From an uncultured Gemmatimonadota bacterium (GTDB lineage Bacteria > Gemmatimonadota > Gemmatimonadetes > Gemmatimonadales > Gemmatimonadaceae), in NCBI GenBank assembly GCA_946480295.1, contig CAMLIT010000004.1, forward strand, positions 1-64,000: a stretch of DNA of 64,000 nt, given 5' to 3'. The stretch's first letter is position 1. Each line of letters begins with the position of its first letter. The notes beneath the pieces were generated by a model. It was not told where the DNA came from and made no database searches. It was given only the letters and a program-made list of their open reading frames with translations. The position numbers were made by a program, and so were the translations under genes. This document shows, in pieces, positions 17,984 through 28,200 of the stretch.

Positions 17984-18100
17984 GGAAAGTGCAAGATCAG
18001 CACGACTGCAGTGACATTCTCCAACTTTTGACCATCTGTTTATGAAAATGCGCCGCCAATCTTGCCGATTGTGCACTCAGTGCCCATGGACCGTCGACGC

Positions 18101-18148
18101 AAAAAAATGCTCCGCCCGTGCGGAGGGGGGCCTCCCGCCGGGCGGAGC
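18101..18148 (-). terminator. rho-independent terminator of araD
   Basis: On the minus strand a 10-bp stem (18148-18139 with 18118-18109) is followed after one base by seven T residues (18107-18101). The best-formed intrinsic terminator in the window. The rest of 17984-18100, between it and the glnK promoter, shows no recognisable feature. Confidence 0.85.
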
Positions 18149-18201
18149 GATCCGCCGCGTTCGTCGAGGAGCCGGGCGCCCGCCGTCCGGGCGCCCGCCC
18201 C

Positions 18202-18930
18202 TCACTTCTGCCCGTAGTACGCCCCGGGCCCGTGCTTCCGGAAGAAGTGCTTGTTCAGCAGCCCGTCCGGGATCGGCGCCGCCGCCGCCTCCAGCACCAG
18301 CGTGTGGTAGGTCATCTTCGCCACTTCCTCGAGGATCGACGCGGTCTCCACCGCCGCCGACACCGACGGGCCCCAGCAGAAGCTCGCGTGCCCCCGCACC
18401 AGCGCCGCCGGCATCCGCAGCGGGTCCAGCCCCGCCATCCGCCGCACGATCGCCTCCCCGGTGTTCGCCTCGTAGCCGCTCTCGATCTCCCCCGGCGAGA
18501 GATGCTCGGTCAGCGGCACGGGGCCGTGGAAGTAGTCCGCGTGCGTCGTCCCCATGCACGGGATCTCGCGCCCGGCCTGCGCCCAGACGGTCGCGTAGTG
18601 CGAGTGCGTGTGCACCACGCCCCCGACCTGCGGGAAGGCACGGTACAGCACGAGGTGCGTCGGCAGGTCCGACGACGGCCGCAGCGCGCCCTCGACGATC
18701 CGTCCATCGAGGTCGGTGACGACGAGGTCCTGCTCCCGCATCTCCTCGTACGGCACGCCGCTCGGCTTGATGATGACGAGGCCGCGCTCGCGGTCCACCG
18801 CGCTCGCGTTGCCGAAGGTGAACAGCGCCAGCCCGCGGCGCGACAGCGCCACGTTGGCCGCCAGGACCTCGCGCCGGAGCGCGGCGAGGTTCGTCGAGGA
18901 GGACGTCGGGGAGGAAGTCTGGTGTGCCAT
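18202..18930 (-). CDS. araD: L-ribulose-5-phosphate 4-epimerase AraD
   Basis: A 242-residue class II aldolase-fold epimerase predicted to convert L-ribulose 5-phosphate to D-xylulose 5-phosphate. Family features are FTFGNASAVDRERG, IKPSGVPYE with the phosphate site, HTHSHYATVWAQAG with zinc-binding His residues, THADYFHG and the C-terminal NKHFFRKHGPGAYYGQK. An upstream in-frame extension has no similarity, so the ATG at 18930 is used. It diverges from araB; araA is not in the window. Confidence 0.94.
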   Translation of the reverse strand: MAHQTSSPTSSSTNLAALRREVLAANVALSRRGLALFTFGNASAVDRERGLVIIKPSGVPYEEMREQDLVVTDLDGRIVEGALRPSSDLPTHLVLYRAFPQVGGVVHTHSHYATVWAQAGREIPCMGTTHADYFHGPVPLTEHLSPGEIESGYEANTGEAIVRRMAGLDPLRMPAALVRGHASFCWGPSVSAAVETASILEEVAKMTYHTLVLEAAAAPIPDGLLNKHFFRKHGPGAYYGQK

Positions 18931-18988
18931 GATGCGTCGCAATGTAAGCCGCTGCGCGCGCGTGGTGGAGCGACGTGCGCCGCGCGGC

Positions 18989-19018
18989 TTGCGTCGGCGC
19001 CGACCGCGCGTCGATACT
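18989..19018 (+). promoter_or_regulatory. possible araB promoter
   Basis: TTGCGT (18989-18994) and GATACT (19013-19018) are 18 bases apart, 34 bases before the araB ATG in the 121-base araD-araB divergent gap. Moderate match to sigma70 consensus; no matching operator was identified. Confidence 0.4.
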
Positions 19019-19051
19019 TGGAACTCCCCCCTCGAGAGGCACGGCAGACCG

Positions 19052-20650
19052 ATGGCGATCGTCGCAGGAGTGGACTTCGGCACACAGAGCGTGCGCGTCT
19101 CGATCGTGCACAGTGAACGCGGACCGATCGGTGCCGGGGTGGCCGAGTATCCGGTCATCCGCGACCAGCACGACCCGGATTTCGCCACCCAGTCGCACCG
19201 CGCGCAGATGGATGCGCTCGTCTCGGCGACGCGCCTCGCCCTGAAGGACGCGGGGGTGAACGGCTCCGAGGTCCGCGCCATCGCCCTCGACACCACCGGC
19301 TCGACGGTGATCCCCGTCGGCGAGGGGCTGACCCCGATCGGCGACTACTACCTGTGGTGCGACCACCGCGCGAAGGACGAGGCGGCGCTCATCACGGAGG
19401 TCGCGCGCGCCGAGGGGCTCCCCGCCATCGACTGGTGCGGCGGCGTCTACTCCTCCGAGTGGGGGTTCGCCAAGCTGCTCCACTGGCTGCGCCACAACCC
19501 GGATCAGCGCGAGCGCTTCGTCACGGCGCTCGAGCACTGCGACATGGTCGCGGCGGTGCTCTGCGGCATCACCGACCCCGCGGCCGTGCCGCGCAGCGTC
19601 TGCGCGATGGGCCACAAGTGGCTCTGGAACCCGCGCCTCGGCGGCCTCCCGCCCGAGGACTTCCTGCGGAAGGTGGACCCGCTGCTCGCCGGCGTCCGCG
19701 ACAAGCTCGCCGGCACGTATCTCACGTCGAAGCACGTCGCCGGCCGCCTCGCCCCGGAGTGGGCCGAGCGCCTCGGCATTCCCGCGGGGATCCCCGTGCC
19801 CGTCGGCGCCTTCGACGCGCACTGGGACGCGATCGGCGCCGGGATCACCGAGGGCGACGTCGTGAGCGTGATCGGCACCTCGACGTGCATCATCGCCATG
19901 TCGAAGGAGACCGCGTGCATCCCCGGGCTCTGCGGCGTCGTCGAGGGCTCGGTCCACCCCGACTACACCGGCATCGAGGCGGGGCTCTCCGGCACCGGCT
20001 ACATCTTCGAGGCGATCGCGTCGCGCGCCGGCTCGACCGTCGCCGAGCTCTCCACGCCCCTCGCCGACTATCGCGCCGGGCAGACGGGACTCCTGCGCCT
20101 GACGTGGGACAACGGCGACCGGACGGTGCTCGTCAACGCGGCGCTCGGCGGCGTGACGCTCGGCTGGAACCTCAACCACACGGCGTCCGACGAGCTGTTC
20201 GCGGCCATCGAGGGGACGGCGTTCCACACGCGCATCGTGCTGGAGCGCATGCAGGAGCACGGCGTGCCGATCGAGCGGCTCATCCACGGCGGCGGCATCC
20301 CGCAGAAGAACGACGTGCTCAATCGGGTCTATGCCAACGTGATGAACAAGCCGGTGCTCATCCCCGAGCGCCCGATCACGGGGCTCGGTTCGGCGCTGTT
20401 CGCCTTCCTCGCCGCCGGCGTGTTCGAGACGATCGAGGACGCGCAGCGCGCGCTCTGTCCGACGTACCGCGTCGTGGAGCCCGACGCCGAGGAGGCCGCG
20501 ACCTACGAGCGCATCTACCCGCTCTTTCGCGAGCTGTACTTCGCGATGGGGAACCCGGACGCGGACGCCGTGCGCATCGGCCACGTGCTGCCGGAACTGC
20601 GGCGCGTGGCGGCGGAGGTGCGGCAGGGGGCGGCGGTTCCCGTCGCGTGA
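19052..20650 (+). CDS. araB: L-ribulokinase AraB (FGGY kinase)
   Basis: A 532-residue FGGY-family kinase predicted to phosphorylate L-ribulose, giving the AraD substrate. VDFGTQSVRVSIV is the N-terminal phosphate loop, LDTTGSTV and CDHRAKDEA are ribulokinase-like, GAFDAHWDAIG and GTSTCIIAM belong to the sugar-kinase core, and HGGGIPQKNDVLNRVYANV is the C-terminal FGGY-type region. The start at 19052 follows weak GA-rich sequence. It ends at a strong hairpin shared with the convergent CE12 gene. Confidence 0.93.
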   Translation: MAIVAGVDFGTQSVRVSIVHSERGPIGAGVAEYPVIRDQHDPDFATQSHRAQMDALVSATRLALKDAGVNGSEVRAIALDTTGSTVIPVGEGLTPIGDYYLWCDHRAKDEAALITEVARAEGLPAIDWCGGVYSSEWGFAKLLHWLRHNPDQRERFVTALEHCDMVAAVLCGITDPAAVPRSVCAMGHKWLWNPRLGGLPPEDFLRKVDPLLAGVRDKLAGTYLTSKHVAGRLAPEWAERLGIPAGIPVPVGAFDAHWDAIGAGITEGDVVSVIGTSTCIIAMSKETACIPGLCGVVEGSVHPDYTGIEAGLSGTGYIFEAIASRAGSTVAELSTPLADYRAGQTGLLRLTWDNGDRTVLVNAALGGVTLGWNLNHTASDELFAAIEGTAFHTRIVLERMQEHGVPIERLIHGGGIPQKNDVLNRVYANVMNKPVLIPERPITGLGSALFAFLAAGVFETIEDAQRALCPTYRVVEPDAEEAATYERIYPLFRELYFAMGNPDADAVRIGHVLPELRRVAAEVRQGAAVPVA

Positions 20651-20654
20651 CGCG

Positions 20655-20690
20655 GCGAAGCCCGGCCGCGGGTGCGCGGCCGGGCTTCGC
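20655..20690. terminator. bidirectional hairpin between araB and the CE12 gene
   Basis: Perfect 16-bp stem (20655-20670 with 20675-20690) with a 4-base loop, between convergent stops. No U-tract on either side. Confidence 0.75.
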
Positions 20691-20696
20691 GCGGGG

Positions 20697-21443
20697 TCAC
20701 TCCACGTTCACGACGTGCGTGGACAGCGGCAGCCCGAGCGCCTTCAGCCCTCGCGCCGCGAGCTTCGCCACCTCGCGCCCGCCGTTCACCGACAGGTGCG
20801 TGTCGTCCTTCAGCCCCTGCGGGTACATCTCGTTCGTCCCCGGCTCGACCCACGCGTAGAGCGCCTTCGAGCCATTCGGCCCCGCCGCCGACACCAGCGC
20901 GCGCGTCGCCTTCTCCAGGTCGACGAAGGGGACGTGCAGCGAGTCCGCCACCGCGCGCGTCGCGATGAGATACGCGCCGTGGGTGTCCTCGAGCGTGCCG
21001 TCGGGCGCGAACTTCCGCCGGACGATGGACGTGAACAGGATCGGCGTCGCGCCCTGCGCGCGCGTCTCGTTCACGAAGCGGGCGAGGTTCTCGCGGAAGG
21101 TCGTCGCCGGATCGGTGTAGCGCGTCGAGTCCTGCTTCTTCTCGTCGTTGTGCCCGAACTGGATGATGACGTAGTCCCCCGGTCGGAGATGGGCGCGCAC
21201 CTTCTCCCAGCGCCCCTCGTCGATGAAGCTCTTCGTGCTCCGCCCGTTCACGGCGTAGTTCCGCACGACGACGCCGTCGTCGAGGAACTCGTGGAGCATC
21301 TGCCCCCAGCCGCGGTAGGGATTCTTCTCGGGGTGCGGCTTGTCGGCCATGGTCGAGTCCCCGATCATGAACACGGTCGGCTTCTCGACGGGCCGCGCGG
21401 CCAGCAGGGTCGATAACAGCAGCAGGACGGTCAGTCGCTTCAT
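20697..21443 (-). CDS. GDSL/SGNH rhamnogalacturonan acetylesterase-like protein (CE12 type)
   Basis: A 248-residue secreted SGNH hydrolase with a short signal peptide (LTVLLLLSTLLAA). Block I is FMIGDSTMADKP (Ser30), block II includes YAVNGRSTKSFIDEGRW, block III is IIQFGHNDEKK, and block V is KDDTHLS with the Asp-His pair. This set is characteristic of rhamnogalacturonan acetylesterases, which remove acetyl groups from pectin side chains. It is the last gene of the minus-strand locus, 23 bases after xylB. Confidence 0.87.
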   Translation of the reverse strand: MKRLTVLLLLSTLLAARPVEKPTVFMIGDSTMADKPHPEKNPYRGWGQMLHEFLDDGVVVRNYAVNGRSTKSFIDEGRWEKVRAHLRPGDYVIIQFGHNDEKKQDSTRYTDPATTFRENLARFVNETRAQGATPILFTSIVRRKFAPDGTLEDTHGAYLIATRAVADSLHVPFVDLEKATRALVSAAGPNGSKALYAWVEPGTNEMYPQGLKDDTHLSVNGGREVAKLAARGLKALGLPLSTHVVNVE

Positions 21444-21466
21444 CGCGGTGGGGATGTCGGGAATCG

Positions 21467-22972
21467 TCAGGCGGTCGCGGTGCGCGCGGCGCGGAGCGCG
21501 GGGTAGAGCGCGCCGAAGCGGCGGTACGCCGCCTCGTACGCGTGATGCGTCGCCGCGTCGGGCTTCTCCACGGCGCCGCGCGCGATCGTCTTCCGGCACG
21601 CGGTGACGATGTCGGGGAAGGCGCCGGCGCCGACGGCGGCGAGCAGCGCCGCGCCGTACGCCGGCCCTTCCTCGCGCGTGGGCATCGTGACGGGGACGCC
21701 GTAGACGTCCGCCTGCAGCTTTCGCAGGAACGGGCTGCGGCTGCCGCCGCCGGTGAGGAGCAGGGGAGCGAAGGGGAGCTCCAGCTCGGCGAGGATCGCC
21801 AGCGAGTCGCGCATGGCGAAGGCGATCCCCTCGAGCACGGCGCGCGTCATGTGCGCGCGTGTGTGCGCGAGGGTGAGGCCGACGAAGGCCCCGCGCGCCG
21901 CGGCATCGCGATGCGGCGTGCGCTCGCCCTGCAGGTACGGAAGGAAGGTGAGCCCCTCCGCGCCGGCGGGCACGGTCGCCGCCTCGGCGTCGAGCCGCCT
22001 GTCGGCGTCGGCCGCGCCGGCGAGGTCGCGCGCGACCTGGTCGCGGTACCACGCGAAGGCGCCGCCCGCCGAGAGTACGACGCCCATCACGTACCAGGTG
22101 TTCGGCGCCGCGTGGCGGAAGGTGTGCGCGCGCATCCCGGGATCGACGAGCGGCGATGCCGCGGGCGCGAGCACCGTGCCCGACGTCCCCCAGCTCGCCA
22201 CCGCATCGCCGGGCGCGACGACGCCCACGCCGATCGCGCCGCACGCGTTGTCGGCGCCGCCGCCGACCACCGGCGTCCCGTCGCGCAGCCCGAGATCGGA
22301 CGCCACCGCCGCCGTCACCCGCCCGAGCACCTCGGCCGACCCGCCTAACGACGGGAGCAGGTCGGGGGAGAGGCCGAGCGCGGTGAGGAGGGGCAGGCTC
22401 CACTCGTCGCGCCGCACATCGTACATCAGCGTGCCGCTCGCGTCCGACGGCTCGGCCGCCATCGTGCCCGTGAGCCTGTAGCGGATGTAGTCCTTGGCGA
22501 GGAGCACCTTCGCCAGTCTCGCGAACGCGTCGGGCTCGTTGTTGCGGAGCCAGAGCACCTTCGGGAGCGTGAACCCCTCAAGCGCCGGGTTCGAGGTCCA
22601 CTGATGGAGCTGCGCCTCGCCGACGCGGTCGGTGATCTCCGCGCACTCCGCCGTCGTGCGCGCGTCGCACCAGAGCAGCGCCGGCCGGATCACCCTGCCC
22701 TCGCGATCGAGGAACACCGACGAGTGCATCTGGCCGGAGAGGCCGATCGCGGCGATCGCGGCGCCGCGCGCACGGCCGACGACTTCGCGGATGGAGGCAC
22801 GCGACGCGGCCCACCACGCGTCCGGATCCTGCTCGGCCCACGCCGGGTGCGGCGTCTGGAGCGTGAGCGGCGTCGTCGCAGTTGCGAGGACGTCGCCCGC
22901 CTCGCTCACCACCACGGCCTTGACGCCGCTCGTCCCGATGTCGACGCCGAGAAATGCGTTCGTTGCTGTCAT
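21467..22972 (-). CDS. xylB: xylulokinase XylB
   Basis: A 501-residue FGGY kinase predicted to phosphorylate D-xylulose. FLGVDIGTSGVKAVVV, GLSGQMHSSVFLD, RPALLWCDART, GGGADNACGAIGVG, ASWGTSGTV and LTGGGSRSPFLRKLQADV are characteristic of XylB. The ATG at 22972 overlaps the stop of the decayed GH43 gene (ATGA), so its translation may have depended on that gene. No Shine-Dalgarno is visible before it. The TCGTTAGGCG decamer at 22342-22351 (minus strand) brings a rare TTA codon. xylA is not in the window. Confidence 0.93.
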   Translation of the reverse strand: MTATNAFLGVDIGTSGVKAVVVSEAGDVLATATTPLTLQTPHPAWAEQDPDAWWAASRASIREVVGRARGAAIAAIGLSGQMHSSVFLDREGRVIRPALLWCDARTTAECAEITDRVGEAQLHQWTSNPALEGFTLPKVLWLRNNEPDAFARLAKVLLAKDYIRYRLTGTMAAEPSDASGTLMYDVRRDEWSLPLLTALGLSPDLLPSLGGSAEVLGRVTAAVASDLGLRDGTPVVGGGADNACGAIGVGVVAPGDAVASWGTSGTVLAPAASPLVDPGMRAHTFRHAAPNTWYVMGVVLSAGGAFAWYRDQVARDLAGAADADRRLDAEAATVPAGAEGLTFLPYLQGERTPHRDAAARGAFVGLTLAHTRAHMTRAVLEGIAFAMRDSLAILAELELPFAPLLLTGGGSRSPFLRKLQADVYGVPVTMPTREEGPAYGAALLAAVGAGAFPDIVTACRKTIARGAVEKPDAATHHAYEAAYRRFGALYPALRAARTATA

Positions 22973-23648
22973 CTGGAGGAGATCCGGAAGAAGTCGAAGT
23001 CGGCGTACGCGCCCGCGGGAGCTCCCGCCGGCCGCATCGCGAACAGCCCCACCTTCGCGCCGACCCACCGTCCCTGGCGCGCCCGGAAGGGCGCGTCAAC
23101 GTCGGTGAAGCTGGCGCCGTCGGTGCTCCAGGAGAAGCCGGCACACCGCGCCGTCGGCGACCTGACGCGCAGCCACACCGGGCCGTGCGCGACGGAGATC
23201 GCCGGCGCGCGCTCCTCCGGGCTGCCCTTGATCGCGTCGATGCTGCGCGCCTGCAAGAGCGCCAGCCCCCAGCCACGCTGCTCGTTCGCCTGCCACTGCC
23301 ACTCGAGCCCGAGTCGAGGCGCGTCGAACTCGTCCGACGTCTGCCGCACCGCGGTGGGATGCCGCCCGCCGGCGCGAAGATGTAGTACCAGCCGTGCCGC
23401 TTGTAGAACTCCCGACGTACGCGTGGACGAGATAGCCATTGCCGTCGTCGTCCCACAGCGGGCAGGGATCCTCCCACCCGCGCGCCGGCTTCACGAGCGC
23501 CGGCTTCTCCCACGCGCCGCAAACGTCCCGCGTGCGCACCATGTAGATGCCGCGGTCCGGGTCGGGATGGTAGATGTGAACCAGCCGTCGTGGTAGCGAA
23601 GCGACGGCGCCCACACCCCGTTCCCGTGCTGCACGCTGCGGAAAGGTA
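22969..23648 (-). pseudogene. decayed GH43 (beta-xylosidase/arabinofuranosidase-like) gene
   Basis: Four segments in different frames line up in order with one GH43 protein. They are GVWAPSLRYHDGWF (to 23578), IYHPDPDRGIYMVR...WEDPCPLWDDDG...YLVHAYV (23578-23412), EFYKRHGWYYIFAPAGGIP (23411-23355) and VRQTSDEFDAPRLGLEWQWQAN to the C-terminal domain (23355-22969). The first junction looks like a single lost base. The second and third skip conserved stretches, so they are deletions. A further in-frame loss is likely after WQWQANEQRGW. The N-terminus, including the first catalytic Asp region, is missing up to the susD terminator. Only about 680 bases remain. Confidence 0.82.
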
Positions 23649-23650
23649 AG

Positions 23651-23680
23651 GCGGGGACGCCCCTGACGGAGCGCCCCCGC
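23651..23680 (-). terminator. hairpin after susD
   Basis: GCGGGGACGC and GCGCCCCCGC pair over 10 positions with one mismatch around a 10-base loop, starting 26 bases after the susD stop. A short T-rich tract follows on the minus strand. Confidence 0.55.
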
Positions 23681-23706
23681 TGTCGTGCTACCTGCCGCTC
23701 ACCGCG

Positions 23707-25269
23707 TCACCAGCCGGGGTTCTGCGTGAGCTGCGGGTTGAGGTCGATCGCGCGCTGCGGGATCGGCATCAGCTTGTACTGGTCCGGGATCGGACCGTTG
23801 CCGAACGGGTCGGCCTTCGGGTACTTGCTCGTCTTGAACTTCGTGGCCTGGCCGAGGAGCATGTCCGCCACGACGCGCTGCGACGCCCAGTCCCAGTTGC
23901 GCTGGCTGTCGAAGAAGCCGTTCGGCCCCTCCATCGCCAGCTCGAGCCGGCGCTCGTGGAACACCGAGTCCCGGAACGCCTCCTTCGACAGCCCGGCGAC
24001 GAGATCCCCGATCCCGGCGCGCTGGCGCACCTTGTCGATCGCCGCGTACGCCTCAGTCGTCGGCCCGGAGATCGCGTCGATCGCCTCGGCCTCCATGAGC
24101 AGGTTGTCGGCGTAGCGCAGGATGATGTAGTTCTTCGAGTCGTTGCCGGTGGACAGCGAGTCGAGGAACTTGCGCATGTACGGCGTGTCCGCGCCGTACG
24201 CCGTGTTCTTGTTCTGCGTCGAGTCCCACGTCACGACCTGGTCCGCCTTGTTGACGAAGGACAGCTGCCAGGTCGCGGCGCGCCGCACGTCGTTGAGCGC
24301 GAACTCCTGGAAGAACGGCATCTCCGCCGTGAACGAGCCGTTCTGCGACGACCCGTAGTTCGACTTCCGCGGCGCCACCTGGTTCGACACGCGGCAACCC
24401 AGCCCGGGGGCGTTGATGCACTGGATGTCGAAGATGACCTCCGTGTTGTGCTCGTGCAGGCCGTCGAACAGGTCCTCGTAGTTCGCGACGAGCGAGTAGC
24501 CCTCGGTCGCGTCGATGTCCTGGAGGAGCGTGAGCGCCGACTGGTAGTCCGCCGGCGTCCCGACGCCCGTCGCCGCGCGCTGCAGGTAGACCTTGGCGAG
24601 CAGCGTCTTCGCCGCGCCGCGCGAGGCGCGGCCCTCGTCGGTGCTGCCGTAGTCCGTCCACTTCGGGAGGACCTTGATCGCGTCCTGCAGGTCCCGGATG
24701 ATGAAGTCGTAGACGTCCTGCGCCGTCGCGCGCGGCTTGTTCAGGCTGTCGAGCGACGTCGTCTCGTGCACCTCCAGCGGTACGCCGCCGAAGAGTCGCA
24801 CGAGGTTGAAGTACGCCAGCGCCCGCAGGAACTTCGCCTCGCCGACCACCCGCGCGCGCAGCACCGTGTCCATCCTGATCCCCGGGACGTGGTCGATCAC
24901 GCTGTTCGCCCGGTTGACCATCAGGTACGAGTTGGCCCACGCCTGGTAGATGTAGTTGTGCGACGGCGTGTAGTTGTAGTTGTCCACGAGGCTGCGCTCG
25001 TTGCCGGCGCTGAGATACGGCGTCTGCATCTCCGTCGTGAACTCGACGAGCATCGGGAACAGGCCACCGTAGTAGTTCGTCCCGGTGGAGTTCTCCATCG
25101 TCGCGTACACGCCGTTCACCGCCGCGAGCGCGTCGCCCGCCGTCTTGTAGAAGTTCGACGGGCCGACGAAGTCGTACGGCGCCTCCGTGAGGAACTTGCT
25201 GTCGTTGCAGGCCGCCAGCGCCAGCGCCGCGGCGGCGGCGAGCACGAGGCCGATGAGGGGTCTCTTCAT
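23707..25269 (-). CDS. susD: SusD/RagB-family outer-membrane glycan-binding lipoprotein
   Basis: A 520-residue lipoprotein (LALAAC at the N-terminus) of the SusD family. These proteins bind oligosaccharides at the cell surface and cover the paired SusC channel. DSKFLTEAPYDF, AEAKFLRA-like VVGEAKFLRALAYFNLVRLFG, RGAAKTLLAKVYLQ, IILRYADNLLMEAEA, HERRLELAMEG and the C-terminal PIPQRAIDLNPQLTQNPGW are all classic for the family. It lies 11 bases after susC in the same operon. Pectic side chains (arabinan, rhamnogalacturonan) are the likely ligand, judged from neighbours only. Confidence 0.95.
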   Translation of the reverse strand: MKRPLIGLVLAAAAALALAACNDSKFLTEAPYDFVGPSNFYKTAGDALAAVNGVYATMENSTGTNYYGGLFPMLVEFTTEMQTPYLSAGNERSLVDNYNYTPSHNYIYQAWANSYLMVNRANSVIDHVPGIRMDTVLRARVVGEAKFLRALAYFNLVRLFGGVPLEVHETTSLDSLNKPRATAQDVYDFIIRDLQDAIKVLPKWTDYGSTDEGRASRGAAKTLLAKVYLQRAATGVGTPADYQSALTLLQDIDATEGYSLVANYEDLFDGLHEHNTEVIFDIQCINAPGLGCRVSNQVAPRKSNYGSSQNGSFTAEMPFFQEFALNDVRRAATWQLSFVNKADQVVTWDSTQNKNTAYGADTPYMRKFLDSLSTGNDSKNYIILRYADNLLMEAEAIDAISGPTTEAYAAIDKVRQRAGIGDLVAGLSKEAFRDSVFHERRLELAMEGPNGFFDSQRNWDWASQRVVADMLLGQATKFKTSKYPKADPFGNGPIPDQYKLMPIPQRAIDLNPQLTQNPGW

Positions 25270-25280
25270 GGTCGCCACCG

Positions 25281-28200
25281 TCAGTAGCTCAGGTTCAGGC
25301 CGAAGATCCAGGTGCGCGCCAGCGGATACGCGCCGATGTCCACGCCGCGGTTCGTGTTCCCCACCCCGAGGCTGCTGACGTCGGGGTTGAAGCCCTGGTA
25401 CTTCGTCCAGGTGTAGAGGTTCTGCCCCGTGATGTAGAACCGCGCGCCGTTCAACAGGCCGTGGAACAACGTCGTCGGGAGGTCGCGCGACAGGCTGAGG
25501 GTGCGCAGCCGCGTGAACGACCCGTCCTCCAGCAGCTGGTCCGTGAAGTCGCTCCCGAGGAAGCCGAGCCCCGACCCGACCTTCGGATACTTGCCGTTGG
25601 GGTTCGTCGGCGACCACGCGTCGTAGAAGCGGCTCTTCAGGACGTTGGTGCTCGGGCTCGCCCCCTCGACGCGATAGAGGTTGAGGTTCATGATCTGGCC
25701 GCCGTAGCTCCCGTCGACGAGCGCCATGAGCTGGAAGCCGTGCCAGGAGAAGGTGTTCTGCCAGCCGCCCGTCCACTTCGGGTTCGGGTTGCCGATGATC
25801 GTGCGGTCGTTGGCGTCGATGACGCTGTCGCCGTTGACGTCGACGAACCGCGTGCTCCCGAGGTCCGGCGCGCCGCCGCTCGACATGTGCGTCTTCGCTT
25901 CCCACGCGAGGAGCTCCGTCGAATCGCGGAAGATGCCGTCCGTCCGGTAGCCGTAGAACACGCCGATCGGCTGGCCGACCTGCACCAGCGAGCCGGATGC
26001 CTTGATGTCGCTGTTGATCGAGGTCGCGAACAGCCGGTCGATGCCGCCGAGGTCGAGCACCTTGTTGCGGTTGCGCGAGTAGGTCAGCGTGGTCGTCCAG
26101 CCGAACGAGCCGTCGGTCGCCGCGCGGAACGGCTGCAGTGTGAGCCCGAGCTCGATGCCCTTGTTCGAGATCGAGCCGGCGTTCACGTACGCCGCCGAGA
26201 AGCCGGACTCCGTCGGCAGCGCCTTCGCCAGGAGCAGCTGGTCGGTGCGCTTGTCGTAGTAGTCGGCCGTCAGGTCGAGGAAGCTGTGCCACATCGTCAG
26301 GTCGAGCCCGTAGTCCGCCTGCTTCGTGCTCTCCCAGCCGAGGTTGGGATTGCCGAGCGTGGACGGCACGTACGCGTTCGCGATGTTGCCGCCGAACGAG
26401 TAGCCCTCCGACGTCAGGTGCGTCAGCGACTGGTACGGTTGGATGGACGGGTTGCCCGCCACGCCGTACGAGGCGCGCAGCTTCATCTGGTCGATCTGCG
26501 TGAAGCGCCGCATGAACGGCTCCTCCGAGATGCGCCAGCCGATCGCCGCCGACGGGAAGAAGCCCCAGCGATGGTCGGCGCCGAAGCGCGACGAGCCGTC
26601 CTCACGGCCGGTGACCGTGAACAGGTACCGGTCCAGCAGGGTGTAGTTGATGCGCCCGAGGTACGACGCGAGGGTCCAGCGCGTGCGGCTCGACCCGATC
26701 GTCGGGCCGCCCACCTGCGAGCCGGCGCCGATGTCGTTGTAGCCGTTGATGTCGCTGACGAACTGGCTGTTGTCCATCGTCTCGCGCACGCCGTTGTTCG
26801 CCTGGCGCGTGTAGCCGGCGACCGCCTGGATGTAGTGCGCCGTGCCGAACGACTTGTTGTAGTTCAGCGTGTACTCGGTGAGCCAGCTCGAGTTCGACAG
26901 CGTGCCGCGGATCGCGCGCCCGTTCAGCGCCGCGCCCTGCAGCGTCGTGCGCGGATAGTAGGTGTCGCGCGTGCGGTCGGAGAGATCGGCGCCGACGTTG
27001 GTCTTGAACGTGAGCCCCGACATCAGCGTGTACTCGCCGGTGGCGTTGGCGAGGACGCGCGTGTCGCCGAGGTTGTCCTGGACGTCGAACGCCGAGGCGA
27101 CCGGGTTGGGGATGTTCCCGCCGGTGAGGCCGAGCGCGGCCAGCGCGTCCGGATAGTTGGCCGACATCAGCGAGTAGCTGCCGTCCGCCTGGCGGACCGG
27201 CATGATCGGGATGTACTCCAGCGCCGCCCCGACCGCGCCCGCGCCCGCGTTGAACGACCCGTCCGTCGGGACCTGGCTCGTGTTCACGCGGCTGACCAGC
27301 AGGTTGCTCGTGAGGTGGAGCTTCGAGCCGACCGCCTGGTCGATGTTGCCGCGCAGCGAGATGCGCTTGAAGTCGGAGTTCTGGACGATGCCCTGCTGCT
27401 GGAGCACGCCGCCGGAGAGGGCGTACCGCGTCGCGTTGTCCCCCGAGGTGCCGCCGGTGAGCGACAGCTGCAGGCTGCTCATCGGCGCTCGGCGGAAGAT
27501 GTCGTTCTGCCAGTCCGTGCCGAGCGCGGCGACGGAGTCGGGGTTGGTGAACGCCGTGTCCGGCGTCGTCTGGTTGAGCGCCCAGGCGTTCGAGAAGTCG
27601 ACGAACTCGCGGGGCGTCAGCAGGTCGTAGCGCTTGGCGATCGCCTGCGTGCCGGTGTAGGTGTCGATCGCGAGGCGGGGCTTGCCCGCCGAGCCGCGCC
27701 TGGTGGTGATGATGATGACGCCGTTGGCGCCGCGGGCGCCGTAGATCGACGTGGCCGAGGCGTCCTTGAGGACCTCGATCGAGGCGATGTCGTCGGGGTT
27801 GAGCGACGAGAGCGGGTCCGACGGGACGGTGACGTTGGGATCGCGGCCGCCGCTCGTCGGGCTCGAGTTGTTCGGGTCGTTCTCGATCGGGAAGCCGTCG
27901 ATGACGTACAGCGGCTCGTTGTTGCCGGTGATGGAGGAGCCGCCGCGGATGCGGATGGAGATGCCGCCGCCCGGGGCGCTCGACGCGGTCGTGACCTGCA
28001 CGCCCGGCGCGGCCCCCTGGAGGGTCTGCTCGAGCGACGTGGTGGGTGTCTGGTCGACGTGCGGGGTGACGGAAGCGACCGAGCCGGTGAGGTCGGAGCG
28101 CTTCTGCGTGCCGTAGCCGACGACGACCATCTGGTCGAGGGTCACCGAGATCTGGTGCAGGCGGAAGTCGGCGGTGGCCGTCTGCCCGTCGGCGATGGTG

